A stretch of 64,000 bases of DNA from Serpentinicella alkaliphila (GTDB taxonomy: Bacteria > Bacillota > Clostridia > Peptostreptococcales > Natronincolaceae): positions 2,692,502-2,756,501 of the forward strand of contig NZ_CP058648.1 in the NCBI RefSeq assembly GCF_018141405.1, given 5' to 3'. Position 1 is the first letter of the stretch. Each line of letters opens with the position of its first letter. The translations under genes and the position numbers were made by a program. The notes under the pieces are model-generated. The model was not told the DNA's origin. It was given only the letters and a program-made list of their open reading frames with translations, and did no database searches. Positions 31,554 to 41,200 of this stretch are shown here, one piece after another.

Positions 31554-33029
31554 CTATTTTTTATTTATATTGTTATATTTTTTTACTTTCTTAAAATACA
31601 ATAATAGTACAAGACATATAAGTAGTATTACTATAAATGGAAATATAAAATACAATATATATGGTAATATACGAAGTCCTCTTATAATTGGTGGTTCCGG
31701 TTTCTCGGTTTTATAAGTTACAAAATAGAAATCTTCCTCAGGTAACCCTTCAAAGCTGTTCGTATAAATACCTGTTTCGCTATTTTTTAATAAGGGTAGT
31801 GAGCTACTTATTACAAAAGGATAGTTTTCATTTGGAATAACCTCAATTTTTAATTCACCAAAATCCTTCCACTTAGAAGCTGGGTTCAGAAGATATAAAA
31901 ACATCTTACTAAAATCTAATGTGGTTCTCCTGTCAGAAGTAGCTAGCATCTCGTATTCTATCGTTACATTCACAACATCATTTGGCTCAAAATCTATAGC
32001 GTAGATAAAAGCCCCTAAGTAGGTTTCGAAGTTAAATGATGATATCCCATCCCCGTCTATTGATAAAAATGGTTCCTTTCTATCAAATCTATTGTCTATT
32101 TGTTTAACTAGATGATTAAGTAAGTCCTTATTATAGTCCTCATAAATGTAACTACTCTTATCATGTTCATAGTTTTCTAATGATATTAAATGTAAGTCTA
32201 TTAAATCTAACAAGAACTGTTCTAAACTTTTTTCAACGACGGAAATTTCCTGATTTGTCACGCTATTAATAATTACATCTTCTTCTAAATCTCCTAAAAT
32301 AGTAATGATTGCTTTATCATAGTCAGAAGGTATAGATTTCATTCCTGACCAGGTTCCAAGTTTCCCTATACCTTTATTGTTTAATTCAAAACTATTAAAG
32401 TTAAAATATAGTAGCATTTGCTTTTCAGTATGTAATGATTCAAAATACACCTCTGCCTTATATCGCTCGTCCACTTTTGGTAAATGAATAGTATAGACTT
32501 TAACCATATCTTTTAAGCTAATATTTTTGGGACTGAAATCTGTACTATTATTAGTTATATTAATCATATTAATAATACTATTGATATCAATTAGCTCTTT
32601 AATTCTATTAGACTCACCTAAATATTGTAGGCTTCTAAAATTCCTATCCGGTAATTCTTTTAATCGAATAGTTTTAAAATCGATTGGGATTCCATTTGCA
32701 GAAATATTTACATTTTTCGTAAAATTATTATAAGGGCTTGTTATAAAAGGGAAAATCATATTTTGCTTAAGACCAACATCTGAGGTGTTCATCATTTCGT
32801 ATGTAGCCCTTACTTTAGCAGTATCCCCTGTACCTTCACTCATATCAAATTGTAAATATTCCCTCAAGACTTCTATAGGTGAATCATCAATTGGTGCAAT
32901 AGTAAAGCTTGGATTCTCCTCTATTAAAATTGGTGCTGAATTGCCAAAGGCAAAGCTTATTGAGAATAAAGAAATTAGTATGTTTACTGAAATTATTCTA
33001 ATTAATAGGTTATTTTTATATGATTTCAA
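31554..33029 (-). CDS. Exported protein with C-terminal membrane anchor, unknown function (491 residues)
   Basis: I recognise no named family. The start is TTG at 33029 with GGAGG 6 bases upstream. The layout is: signal peptide residues about 8-30, a large extracytoplasmic part rich in beta-strand patterns, a hydrophobic span near residues 455-480 ('LPYILYFIFPFIVILLICLVLLLYF') and a short basic tail. The extracellular part contains 'SEGTGDTAKVRATYEMMNTSDVGLKQNMIFPF' and 'VVNVTIEYEMLATSDRRTTLDFSKMFLYLLNPASKW', two similar beta-sandwich-like segments about 280 residues apart. This suggests adhesion-type or DUF4424-like structure. It stands alone between terminators and the small membrane gene at 33111. 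Confidence 0.7.
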   Translation of the reverse strand: MKSYKNNLLIRIISVNILISLFSISFAFGNSAPILIEENPSFTIAPIDDSPIEVLREYLQFDMSEGTGDTAKVRATYEMMNTSDVGLKQNMIFPFITSPYNNFTKNVNISANGIPIDFKTIRLKELPDRNFRSLQYLGESNRIKELIDINSIINMINITNNSTDFSPKNISLKDMVKVYTIHLPKVDERYKAEVYFESLHTEKQMLLYFNFNSFELNNKGIGKLGTWSGMKSIPSDYDKAIITILGDLEEDVIINSVTNQEISVVEKSLEQFLLDLIDLHLISLENYEHDKSSYIYEDYNKDLLNHLVKQIDNRFDRKEPFLSIDGDGISSFNFETYLGAFIYAIDFEPNDVVNVTIEYEMLATSDRRTTLDFSKMFLYLLNPASKWKDFGELKIEVIPNENYPFVISSSLPLLKNSETGIYTNSFEGLPEEDFYFVTYKTEKPEPPIIRGLRILPYILYFIFPFIVILLICLVLLLYFKKVKKYNNINKK

Positions 33030-33110
33030 TATATACCTCCATAATTATACTAGTAAAAGTTTAATATAATTATATACTTAGTTATTCAAATATTATATAT
33101 AATTAATGAA

Positions 33111-33356
33111 TTAATAATATAAATAATGTGAAAGCAAAATGATCATAACAAATAAAACAGAGTATATATCTTTCTTTTTACATTGACTTGTATTATCTAA
33201 AACCCCTCTGCTTAGATAAATAAAAAAAAGAATAAGTACACCTCTAAACCCTAATACTCTATATTCTGAATTTATATAGGTTATAAATGATAGTATAACA
33301 AAGAATATAGTAAGAGGCTTAACATCTAGATATCTACCTTTTATTGTTTTTATCAT
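33111..33356 (-). CDS. Small membrane protein, unknown (about 81 residues)
   Basis: Two to three short hydrophobic stretches ('LTIFFVILSFITYI', 'GFRGVLILFFIYLS', 'IYSVLFVMIILLSHYLY') separated by polar turns. The frame is open to 33374, but GGGAGG lies about 10 bases before the ATG at 33356 and overlaps the first ATG, so the second start is more likely. No family recognised; lies upstream of the 491-residue exported protein on the same strand. Confidence 0.5.
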   Translation of the reverse strand: MIKTIKGRYLDVKPLTIFFVILSFITYINSEYRVLGFRGVLILFFIYLSRGVLDNTSQCKKKDIYSVLFVMIILLSHYLYY

Positions 33357-33709
33357 CTTTTTATATCCTCCCATTACAACTTATTGATTTATATCTATAT
33401 TTTATCACCACGGTTTTGAATTTTTGGTCGAAATCTGTAAGGGTTCTAAAAAAACATAAAATGTATAAGTATATTTACAAATTTTAAAATTATGACAAAC
33501 TTTTTATAATTTTAGAACGTTGGGATATCATAATATTCTTATGTATACTTATGAGAATGAACTTTTATCCTATAATATAATTATATGCCAAATTTTTAGT
33601 TGTATAATTAATCCCTTAGCAATTGTACTCAATTCATTTTTATTTACTTAAAGAGTTATAATGTATTATAATTAATTATCTTTTAATATTTTTAAGTGGG
33701 GGCACAGTT
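33357..33709. other. Intergenic region with two interleaved inverted repeats
   Basis: No gene seen. GTTCTAAAA (33443-33451) pairs with TTTTAGAAC (33510-33518), and ATAAGTATA (33465-33473) pairs with TATACTTAT (33544-33552); the two pairs interleave. The promoter of the EamA-type gene should be in the right half (TATAAT near 33658). Confidence 0.45.
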
Positions 33710-34570
33710 ATGGACAAATTACGTAAAAAATCAATTATTTATATTATTATTACTGCTGTACTGTGGAGTATGGGGGGCCTATTTATTAAGCTAATAGATT
33801 GGAACCCAATTGCAATAGCTGGTGCTAGAAGTGGTATAGCTTCAATTGTTATGTTTGCTTACTTAAGAAAACCTATTAAACAATTCAATAAAAACAAGGT
33901 GCTAGGGGCCTTATCATACGTTACATTAGTATTCTTATTTGTATCAGCTAATAAGCTAACAACCTCTGCTAATGCAATTTTATTACAATTTACAGCCCCA
34001 ATTTGGGTTGCATTACTTTCCTTTTGGTTTTTAAAAGAGAGGCCAGTAAAATCTGATTGGATTGCGATTGTAGCAGTGATGCTAGGTATGGTTTTATTTT
34101 TCATAGGAGATTTAGGAACTGGTAACATGTTTGGTAATTTCCTAGCAGTTCTAAGTGGTGTAGCAATGGCCTTTATGGTTATTTTCCTTAAACTTCAAGG
34201 AGATTCATCGCCTGTTGAAATGACCTTGTTAGGTAATATATTTACATTTCTGTTAGCTATTCCGTTCCTATTTTTTATTAGGCCAACTTGGCAAAGTATA
34301 GTTTCAATTTTAATATTAGGAGTTTTTCAGTTAGGAATATCCTATATATTCTACACTCTAGCTATAAATCATGTTAGTGCGGTAGAGGCTATAATTATCC
34401 CAATTATTGAGCCTTTACTAAATCCTGTATGGGTATTTTTAGTGACTAAGGAAGCACCCTCATCCTATGCACTTTTAGGAGGATTGCTAGTTATAAGCAC
34501 TGTTATTGCGAAAGTTATATATCAGGAAATACAAAATAAAAAAATTGCTTTAGAAAAAGTCTTTGAATAG
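33710..34570 (+). CDS. DMT-superfamily (EamA) transporter
   Basis: A 286-residue carrier with ten predicted spans in two EamA repeats of five ('YIIITAVLWSMGGLFIKLI..' and 'GNFLAVLSGVAMAFMVIFLK..'). Family hallmarks include 'LQFTAPIWVALLSFWFLKERP' in the first repeat and 'AIIIPIIEPLLNPVWVFLVTKE' in the second. EamA proteins export or import amino acids, nucleosides or other small metabolites; the substrate cannot be inferred. GGGGG precedes the ATG at 33710. It is a single-gene unit. Confidence 0.92.
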   Translation: MDKLRKKSIIYIIITAVLWSMGGLFIKLIDWNPIAIAGARSGIASIVMFAYLRKPIKQFNKNKVLGALSYVTLVFLFVSANKLTTSANAILLQFTAPIWVALLSFWFLKERPVKSDWIAIVAVMLGMVLFFIGDLGTGNMFGNFLAVLSGVAMAFMVIFLKLQGDSSPVEMTLLGNIFTFLLAIPFLFFIRPTWQSIVSILILGVFQLGISYIFYTLAINHVSAVEAIIIPIIEPLLNPVWVFLVTKEAPSSYALLGGLLVISTVIAKVIYQEIQNKKIALEKVFE

Positions 34571-34616
34571 TTATTTCTTGTAGAACCAATTGTCTCCATC
34601 AGAATATATTATAGTA

Positions 34617-34632
34617 TACTAGATTGCTAGTA
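34617..34632 (+). promoter_or_regulatory. Short dyad upstream of the LysM gene
   Basis: TACTAG-ATTG-CTAGTA about 35 bases before the start codon. It might be part of a promoter or a regulator site; nothing further can be said. Confidence 0.3.
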
Positions 34633-34665
34633 TTTTTAATATATATTGAAGGAGATGAATAGACT

Positions 34666-35445
34666 ATGTTTTATTACTATAATCAAGTGCCTTGTCCACC
34701 TGGAACAACACCATATATGATTATGGCAGGTGATACCTATTATAGGCTAGCAATTAGATTCAATACTACAGTTGAAGCTATTATTGCTGCAAACCCTGGA
34801 GTTAATCCAAATATGTTAATGATAGGGCAAAGAATTTGTATTCCGACGGCTACTCCTCCAACTACATGCCCAGCTGGTACAACACCATATACTATTAGAG
34901 CAGGCGATACATTCTACTCAATAGCAAGAAGATATAATATCTCTCTGGACGCATTACTTGCTGCAAATCCAGGAGTAGATCCTGACAGACTATTTATAGG
35001 TCAAGTAATCTGCATACCAGGAACAACTCCTCCGCCACCTCCTACACCTTGTCCAACCTTAAGAAGAGGTAGTACTGGACCAGACGTTAGAAGATTACAA
35101 CAGTTATTAACTTCAGCTGGCTTTAGCCCAGGAGCTATTGATGGAATTTTCGGTGCACGAACTGAAGCAGCAGTTATTGCTTTCCAAACTAGTAAAGGTT
35201 TAACTCCAGATGGTATCGTTGGTGTTAGAACATGGACTGCATTAGGAGTAAACTGCGGCGTAACACCACCACCAACACCTACTTGTCCTGCTGGTACAGT
35301 AGCTTATACTATTAGATCTGGTGATACATTCTTCAATTTAGCTGCAAGATATAATACAACCGTAGAAGCAATCCAAAGAGCTAATCCAACAGTAGACCCT
35401 AACAGATTGCAAATCGGTCAAGTAATTTGTATTCCTACAGCCTAA
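34666..35445 (+). CDS. LysM / peptidoglycan-binding repeat protein without signal peptide
   Basis: A 259-residue modular protein. LysM 1 covers residues about 13-63 ('YMIMAGDTYYRLAIRFNTTVEAIIAANPG'), LysM 2 about 72-120 ('YTIRAGDTFYSIARRYNISLDALLAANPG') and a peptidoglycan_binding_1 domain about 135-195 ('GPDVRRLQQLLTSAGF', 'FGARTEAAVIAFQ'). LysM 3 covers about 208-257 ('YTIRSGDTFFNLAARYNTTVEAIQRANP'). Pro/Thr-rich linkers with paired Cys join them. No signal peptide is visible, as in spore-coat/cortex LysM proteins (SafA/YhdR type) that reach the spore surface from the mother cell; spore association is inference. AAGGAG precedes the ATG at 34666. Codons are less AT-biased than in neighbours, which suggests high expression. 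Confidence 0.9.
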   Translation: MFYYYNQVPCPPGTTPYMIMAGDTYYRLAIRFNTTVEAIIAANPGVNPNMLMIGQRICIPTATPPTTCPAGTTPYTIRAGDTFYSIARRYNISLDALLAANPGVDPDRLFIGQVICIPGTTPPPPPTPCPTLRRGSTGPDVRRLQQLLTSAGFSPGAIDGIFGARTEAAVIAFQTSKGLTPDGIVGVRTWTALGVNCGVTPPPTPTCPAGTVAYTIRSGDTFFNLAARYNTTVEAIQRANPTVDPNRLQIGQVICIPTA

Positions 35446-35462
35446 TCATGACAAAATAAAAT

Positions 35463-35481
35463 TGGGCCCTATTAGGGCCCA
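35463..35481. terminator. Bidirectional terminator after the LysM gene
   Basis: TGGGCCCT-ATT-AGGGCCCA, perfect GC-rich stem between convergent genes, with AT-rich flanks. Confidence 0.78.
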
Positions 35482-35487
35482 TATTGT

Positions 35488-36645
35488 TTATATAAATCTT
35501 TTCATTAATTCCCAAACTACTTCATCTACATTTTGAGTAGTAATATTATTATCTTTAATAATATTTAGTACCCTTTCTCGCTTGTTACTATTTACCAAAT
35601 CATACATATAGTTCATAATACCAGTTCTTCTACCAACCATAAATACCATCTTTTCATTTTCATTGAGATTTAAAAACCATTGGAGTGCACTAATCATTTT
35701 ATCCTTATCCTGTGGTAATTGACCTTCATACTCCATAACTAAGTTTAAAATATGATCACTTTTAATTGTACTTGTAATACCTTCTAATTTTTCAGTAAAC
35801 AAAAGTAACTCTTCTACAATTTTTACATCATTTGTTCTAGTAAATATCCCCTGCTCATAATCCTTAAATAACTCAACATTATCAGGTATTGCTAATGTTC
35901 TAATTCTTATAAAATCAGGGTTTATTTGATTAAGGGCATCAGCAGTTTCAATTGCGTTTTCCCTAGAATATTCATTTCCGCCAAGACCTGGCATAAAGTA
36001 CTCAGATAGCTGAATTCCAGCTTTTTTAACTTTCTTTCCAGCCTTTATATGAGTTTCTTTATCAACACCCTTTTTTATTAGCTTTAATATTTCATCGGAT
36101 GCACTTTCCATACCAATATGAATTCTATTTAATCCAGCATTAGCAAATCTTAATAAATCCTCATCACTAATTCTCGCAATTGTATGGGATCTTGCATATG
36201 AAGTTATTCTCTGTACCTCAGGGAAACAAGCCTTAATATGCTCTAATATTTCAACTAAATCATCTGGTTTAATAATTAATGAATTCGCATCCTGAAGAAA
36301 AATTGATTCCATACCTACTCTATACCAACCTACAGCTGAATAGAAGGCAATTCTTTCACTTTCTCCTAAAGAGCTATTAATTTCAGCTAACTTTTTGCTA
36401 GAGTCTGAATCGCTTAATGTTTCAGTTTCCCTTACAATATCTATAAATCTCTTAATTTGATTTATGTCTTCTATCACATGTTCTTTGGGTCTTATACTAA
36501 ATTTTGTGCCTTTGTATAAACCACAGAATTTACAATTGTTCCATGGACAATTTCTAGATATTCTAATCATTAAGCTTTGTGCTTCACTTGGAGGTCTAAT
36601 TGGACCAACTTCATATCCCTCATATACTTCTGTTTGATTATTCAT
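35488..36645 (-). CDS. Radical SAM protein with CX4CX2C cluster motif
   Basis: A 385-residue radical SAM enzyme. The cluster motif is 'RNCPWNNCKFCGLYKGTKFSIRP', Cys-x4-Cys-x2-Cys, instead of the common CX3CX2C; the CPW(N)xCxFC..YKG form defines a recognisable subfamily of B12-independent anaerobe proteins of unknown reaction. Later motifs include 'FRYARSHTIARI'-like 'ITSYARSHTIARISDEDL', 'GLNRIHIGMESASDEILKLIKKG' and 'YFMPGLGGNEYSRENAIETA', all typical of the radical SAM barrel (Elp3/B12-binding superfamily). The last about 90 residues are helical. GAGGTGG precedes the ATG at 36645. Single gene. Confidence 0.88.
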   Translation of the reverse strand: MNNQTEVYEGYEVGPIRPPSEAQSLMIRISRNCPWNNCKFCGLYKGTKFSIRPKEHVIEDINQIKRFIDIVRETETLSDSDSSKKLAEINSSLGESERIAFYSAVGWYRVGMESIFLQDANSLIIKPDDLVEILEHIKACFPEVQRITSYARSHTIARISDEDLLRFANAGLNRIHIGMESASDEILKLIKKGVDKETHIKAGKKVKKAGIQLSEYFMPGLGGNEYSRENAIETADALNQINPDFIRIRTLAIPDNVELFKDYEQGIFTRTNDVKIVEELLLFTEKLEGITSTIKSDHILNLVMEYEGQLPQDKDKMISALQWFLNLNENEKMVFMVGRRTGIMNYMYDLVNSNKRERVLNIIKDNNITTQNVDEVVWELMKRFI

Positions 36646-36841
36646 TATACCACCTCATAATTTATAAATTAATTTAATTTAATACTCTATCATCGTTTTC
36701 TTGTATTTATTTCTTCATTATTATATAGCGAATTTAATATTTTTGAAACAATTATTATGTCATTTAGTAATCAGCTAATATTTTAAACTATTCTATATAT
36801 TTATTATTTACCCATTTTCAAATGGGATTATCATTCCAAAA

Positions 36842-36890
36842 AACAAGACAGAGATATTATATTGAGTAATAATAGTATCTCTGCCCTTCT
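36842..36890 (-). terminator. Terminator after the OFA-type MFS gene
   Basis: Minus strand GGCAGAGATA, long AT-rich loop, TATCTCTGTCTTGTTTTTT. Confidence 0.72.
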
Positions 36891-36901
36891 GAACTAAATT
36901 T

Positions 36902-38113
36902 TTATGCTTCGCTAACCTTTAGCTTCATATTTACTAATGTAGGTTTCCTGGGACTTTTTACCCTTAAGGACATAATGGCACCTAAAATAGAAAGCCCTGC
37001 AGCAATTATAAAAGTTGTCTGTAGATTTCCAACTTTAGCTACAATTATAGGTCCAACTAAGGCTGCTGTACCATAGGCCTGATATATTATTCCATAATTT
37101 GCACCTAAATTTTTAATACCGTAGAATTGCCCAGCTATAGTCGGAAATACAGCTAAAAAACCACCAAAGCAAAAGGCAATACCTGCTAGGGAAATAGAGT
37201 AGGTTAGATAATTTAACGAAACAACACTCATTAAAATTAAGCATGCAGCTGTCATAGTGAACATCATAAATACAACTTTCATTCTGTTCATTCTGTCAGA
37301 TAAAGCCCCCCATCCAAGTCTACCACCAGCGTTGAATAATGCAATCATTGCAACTGCATTGGAGGCTTTGATTGTATCTAGATTAGCCAATTGTACCCCT
37401 ATATCCTTTGCTAAACCAATAACAAGTAATCCACTCATACATCCTAGTAAGAAAATGATCCAAATCAAATAAAAAGCTTTTGTTTTAACCATTTCACTAA
37501 CCGTATAATTACTTTCATCCTCAGGATTTACAGCTTTTGTCTCTGTTTTTGGCGGTACTCTTAAAAATTGAGCACCTATTAGTGTAATAGTTATATATAT
37601 AATTCCTAAATATAGAAATGTTTGAGAAACACCTTTTGAAATCAATAGAGACTGAATTACAGATTTGAAAACTAAACTACCTAGTCCAAAGGCACCTACT
37701 GAAATCCCAGTAATAAATCCCTTTTTCTCAGGAAACCACTTAACACAAGTAGCAAGAGGGCAAACATAAATAAATCCTACACCAATTCCTGCAATTACTC
37801 CATAGTATAAATACAATTGAATAATCGACGTTGCAGTTGATGCTAACATAAGACCTAATCCATAGAATACAGCCCCTATTGTAGCAACTATTCTAGGTCC
37901 GAATTTATCCTGCAAACGGCCGGATAGAATGGTAGTGGCTGCAAACACAAATATTATTAATGAGTAGGTAAAAACTACTTCACTACTACTCCAATTAAAT
38001 CTATCTATTAATGGCTGGTTAAATAAACTCCAAGAATAAAGAGCACCAGTACATACCTGTAGCAAAACTGCACCTAATACTACAAACCATCTATTTTTAA
38101 AATATTTTACCAT
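36902..38113 (-). CDS. OFA-family MFS transporter (oxalate/formate antiporter-like)
   Basis: A 403-residue twelve-span MFS carrier. The N-terminus 'RWFVVLGAVLLQVCTGALYSWSLFNQPL' and 'FAATTILSGRLQDKFGPRIVATIGAVFYGLGLMLAS' are typical of the OFA family (TC 2.A.1.11); 'GRLGWGALSDRMNRMKVVF' is the mid-protein repeat of the MFS motif. OFA proteins carry small carboxylates such as oxalate, formate, lactate or pyruvate. Its position next to pyruvate carboxylase (same strand, 95-base gap downstream of pyc) makes a C3-acid substrate plausible. GGGGATG precedes the ATG at 38113. Confidence 0.9.
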   Translation of the reverse strand: MVKYFKNRWFVVLGAVLLQVCTGALYSWSLFNQPLIDRFNWSSSEVVFTYSLIIFVFAATTILSGRLQDKFGPRIVATIGAVFYGLGLMLASTATSIIQLYLYYGVIAGIGVGFIYVCPLATCVKWFPEKKGFITGISVGAFGLGSLVFKSVIQSLLISKGVSQTFLYLGIIYITITLIGAQFLRVPPKTETKAVNPEDESNYTVSEMVKTKAFYLIWIIFLLGCMSGLLVIGLAKDIGVQLANLDTIKASNAVAMIALFNAGGRLGWGALSDRMNRMKVVFMMFTMTAACLILMSVVSLNYLTYSISLAGIAFCFGGFLAVFPTIAGQFYGIKNLGANYGIIYQAYGTAALVGPIIVAKVGNLQTTFIIAAGLSILGAIMSLRVKSPRKPTLVNMKLKVSEA

Positions 38114-38160
38114 AAAACATCCCCTTCACTAATTAAAATTTTATTTATATCATTATATCA

Positions 38161-38196
38161 GAATAGGAAGGTTTATAAATAGATACCTTCCTATTC
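38161..38196 (-). repeat. 12-bp inverted repeat between pyc and the MFS gene
   Basis: GAATAGGAAGGT and ACCTTCCTATTC with a 12-base loop. It lies just after the pyc stop codon but no clear T run follows on the minus strand, so it is either a weak terminator or an mRNA-stabilising hairpin. Confidence 0.55.
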
Positions 38197-38208
38197 TTGG
38201 TAAGCCAA

Positions 38209-41200
38209 TTATTTCATTTTCATTAGCAGTTCTCCAGTTTTCACCTGTTGCTTCTCTTTTACGAAAACTGATTCTACTACTCCATCATTTGAAGCAACTA
38301 TGTTAGTTTCCATTTTCATTGCCTCTACTATGATAAGACTTTGGCCTTCTTTAATCTCTTCTCCTTCTTTTACAAGTACTTTCAATATTGTTCCAGGTAT
38401 ACTTGCACCTATTTCTTTAACATTATCCGAATCTGCAAATTTTGTTTGGTTTTTATTGTCATCTAAACCACTTGCCTTATCATGAACAGTTATTTCTCTT
38501 CTGTTGTTATTTACTTCGAATGCAAGTCTTCTATTTCCATCAGAGTCAACTTTTCCAATTTCCACAAGCTTAACTACAATAATTTTACCTTCGGCTATTT
38601 CAACCTCACATGTTTCCCCTTCTGCAAGTCCGTGGAAGAAAATATCACTACCCATACGACTTAAATCACCATAGTCTTTTAAGTATAATAAATAATCCTC
38701 ATATACTTTTGGATATAGAATATAAGCTAAAATATCCTTCATATCCGGTGTCATGTTATATTTATTAGCTAAATACTCTCTAGCTACTTCAAAATCCTCT
38801 GGCTCTAATAATTCGCCTGGTCTACAGCTTATTGGAGTATCTCCTTTAAGAACTAACTTTTGTAAATCCTCTGGGAAACCACCCATTGGTTGACCCATCA
38901 TACCTTTAAAGTAAGTTACTACAGAATCAGGGAATGCCATTTCTTTTGCTTTGTCGTGAATGTTTTCAGGAGTTAAATTGTTTTGTACCATAAATATAGC
39001 CATATCTCCAACCATTTTTGAAGATGGAGTAACTTTAGTAATATCTCCTACCATATCATTAACAGTCTTATACATTTCTTTAACTTCTTTAAACCTATGG
39101 CCTAATCCAAAGCTTTCAACCTGTGGTTTAAGGTTAGAGTATTGACCACCTGGTATTTCATATTTGTAAACTTCTGTTGTTCCAGATTTTAAATCAGATT
39201 CAAACTGGCTGTAAACAGGTCTAACTGCACCCCAGTATCTTGAAATCTCTTCCATATCCTCTAAATTAAATCCTGTAGCTCTAGAAGTGTTTTCTAGGGC
39301 AGCTACAATTGAGTTAAGTGCCGGTTGACTAGTTAAACCGGACATGCTATTAAATGCTGTATCAACAATGTCAACTCCAGCTTCAGCTGCCATAATTAAT
39401 GTAGCTACCCCATTACCACTAGTATCATGAGTGTGTAAATGAATAGGAATAGAAATTTCTTGTTTTAATGCCCTAATTAATTTATCAGCTGCATATGGCT
39501 TTAATAAAGCAGCCATATCTTTTATAGCAAGAATATGTGCTCCTGTTTTTTCTATTTGCTTTGCCATATCTACGTAGTATTTAAGTGTATATTTATCTCT
39601 AGTAGTATCTAATATATCACCAGTATAACAAATACAAGCTTCTGCTATCTTATTGTTGTTTAATACTTCATCAATAGCTATTTCCATACCCTTTAACCAG
39701 TTAAGTGAATCGAAAATTCTAAATAAGTCAATTCCAGATTTAGAAGATTGTTTAATAAATTCTCTAATTACATTATCAGGATAGTTTTTATACCCAACTC
39801 CATTACTTCCACGTAGTAGCATTTGAAGTAATATGTTTGGAATTCTCTTGCGAAGTTCCTCTAATCTTTCCCATGGAGACTCTTTTAAGAATCTATAGGA
39901 AACATCAAACGTAGCTCCACCCCACATCTCTAGGGAGAATAAATCCTTTGCTAAAACTGAAGTCGCCTTTGCAATTTTAACCATATCTCTAGTTCTAACT
40001 CTAGTTGCCATTAAAGATTGATGTGCATCTCGCATAGTGCTATCAGTTAAAAGTAATTTGTCTTGACTATGAATCCAATCTACTAATCCCTTTGGTCCTA
40101 ATTCGTCTAATATTTGCTTAGTACCTCTTAAATCATCAGGTCTTTCTACCTGTGGTACAACTGGTACATCAAATTCTTTTTTGTTTCCTTTAGATTCATT
40201 TACAACTTTTTCACCTATATATTGTAATACCTTAAGCTCTTTATTAGATTTTGGAGCTATATCAAATAGTGAAGGATTCTCTACAATAAAGTTTGTATGA
40301 CATTCACCTTTTAAGAATGCTTCATGATTAAGTACGTTTATTAAAAATCCAATATTTGTTTTTACACCAGAAATTGATAGTTCTTTTAATGATCTTACAG
40401 ATTTCTGAATCGCATCTGGGAATGTTCTAGACCAAGATGTAAGCTTAACAAGTAAGCTATCATAATATGGACTTATAACTGCCCCAGTAAATCCATTTCC
40501 TCCATCTAATCTTATTCCAAATCCAGATCCACTTCTATATACGTCTATTCTACCAGTATCAGGTGCAAATTGATTAATAGGGTCTTCAGTAGTTACACGG
40601 CATTGTATAGAATAACCTCTAACTTTAATAGAATCTTGAGATTCAATCCCTATTTCAGGAGAATTTAAAGGATAACCTTGCGCAACTAAAATTTGACTTT
40701 GTACTAAGTCAATTCCTGTTACCATTTCAGTTACTGTATGCTCTACTTGAATTCTTGGATTCATCTCAATGAAATAATGATTTCCGTGCATATCAACTAA
40801 AAACTCTACAGTACCTGCGTTGCTATAGTTAACTGCACTAGCAATTTTTAAAGCATCATTACAAATTTCTGCCCTTTTTTCTTCTGATATAGTTAAAGCT
40901 GGAGTAAATTCTATTACCTTTTGATATCTTCTCTGAATAGAGCAGTCTCTTTCAAATAAATGTACAATATTACCGTGTTTATCACCTAAAATCTGTACTT
41001 CTATATGTTTAGGTTTTTCTAAGAACTTCTCTATAAATATATCCTCTATACCAAAGGCTTTTTTTGCTTCGTTTTTAGCACTTAGGAAGGATTCTATCAA
41101 GTTTTCTTCTCTATGAACTATTCTCATACCACGGCCGCCGCCACCAGCCGCTGCTTTAATCATTACAGGGTACCCACATAAATCCGCAAACTCTTTTGCT

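Noticed and set aside
38161-38196. Strong terminator after pyc
   Set aside because: The stem is perfect but lacks a T run on the minus strand, so it is listed as an inverted repeat only.
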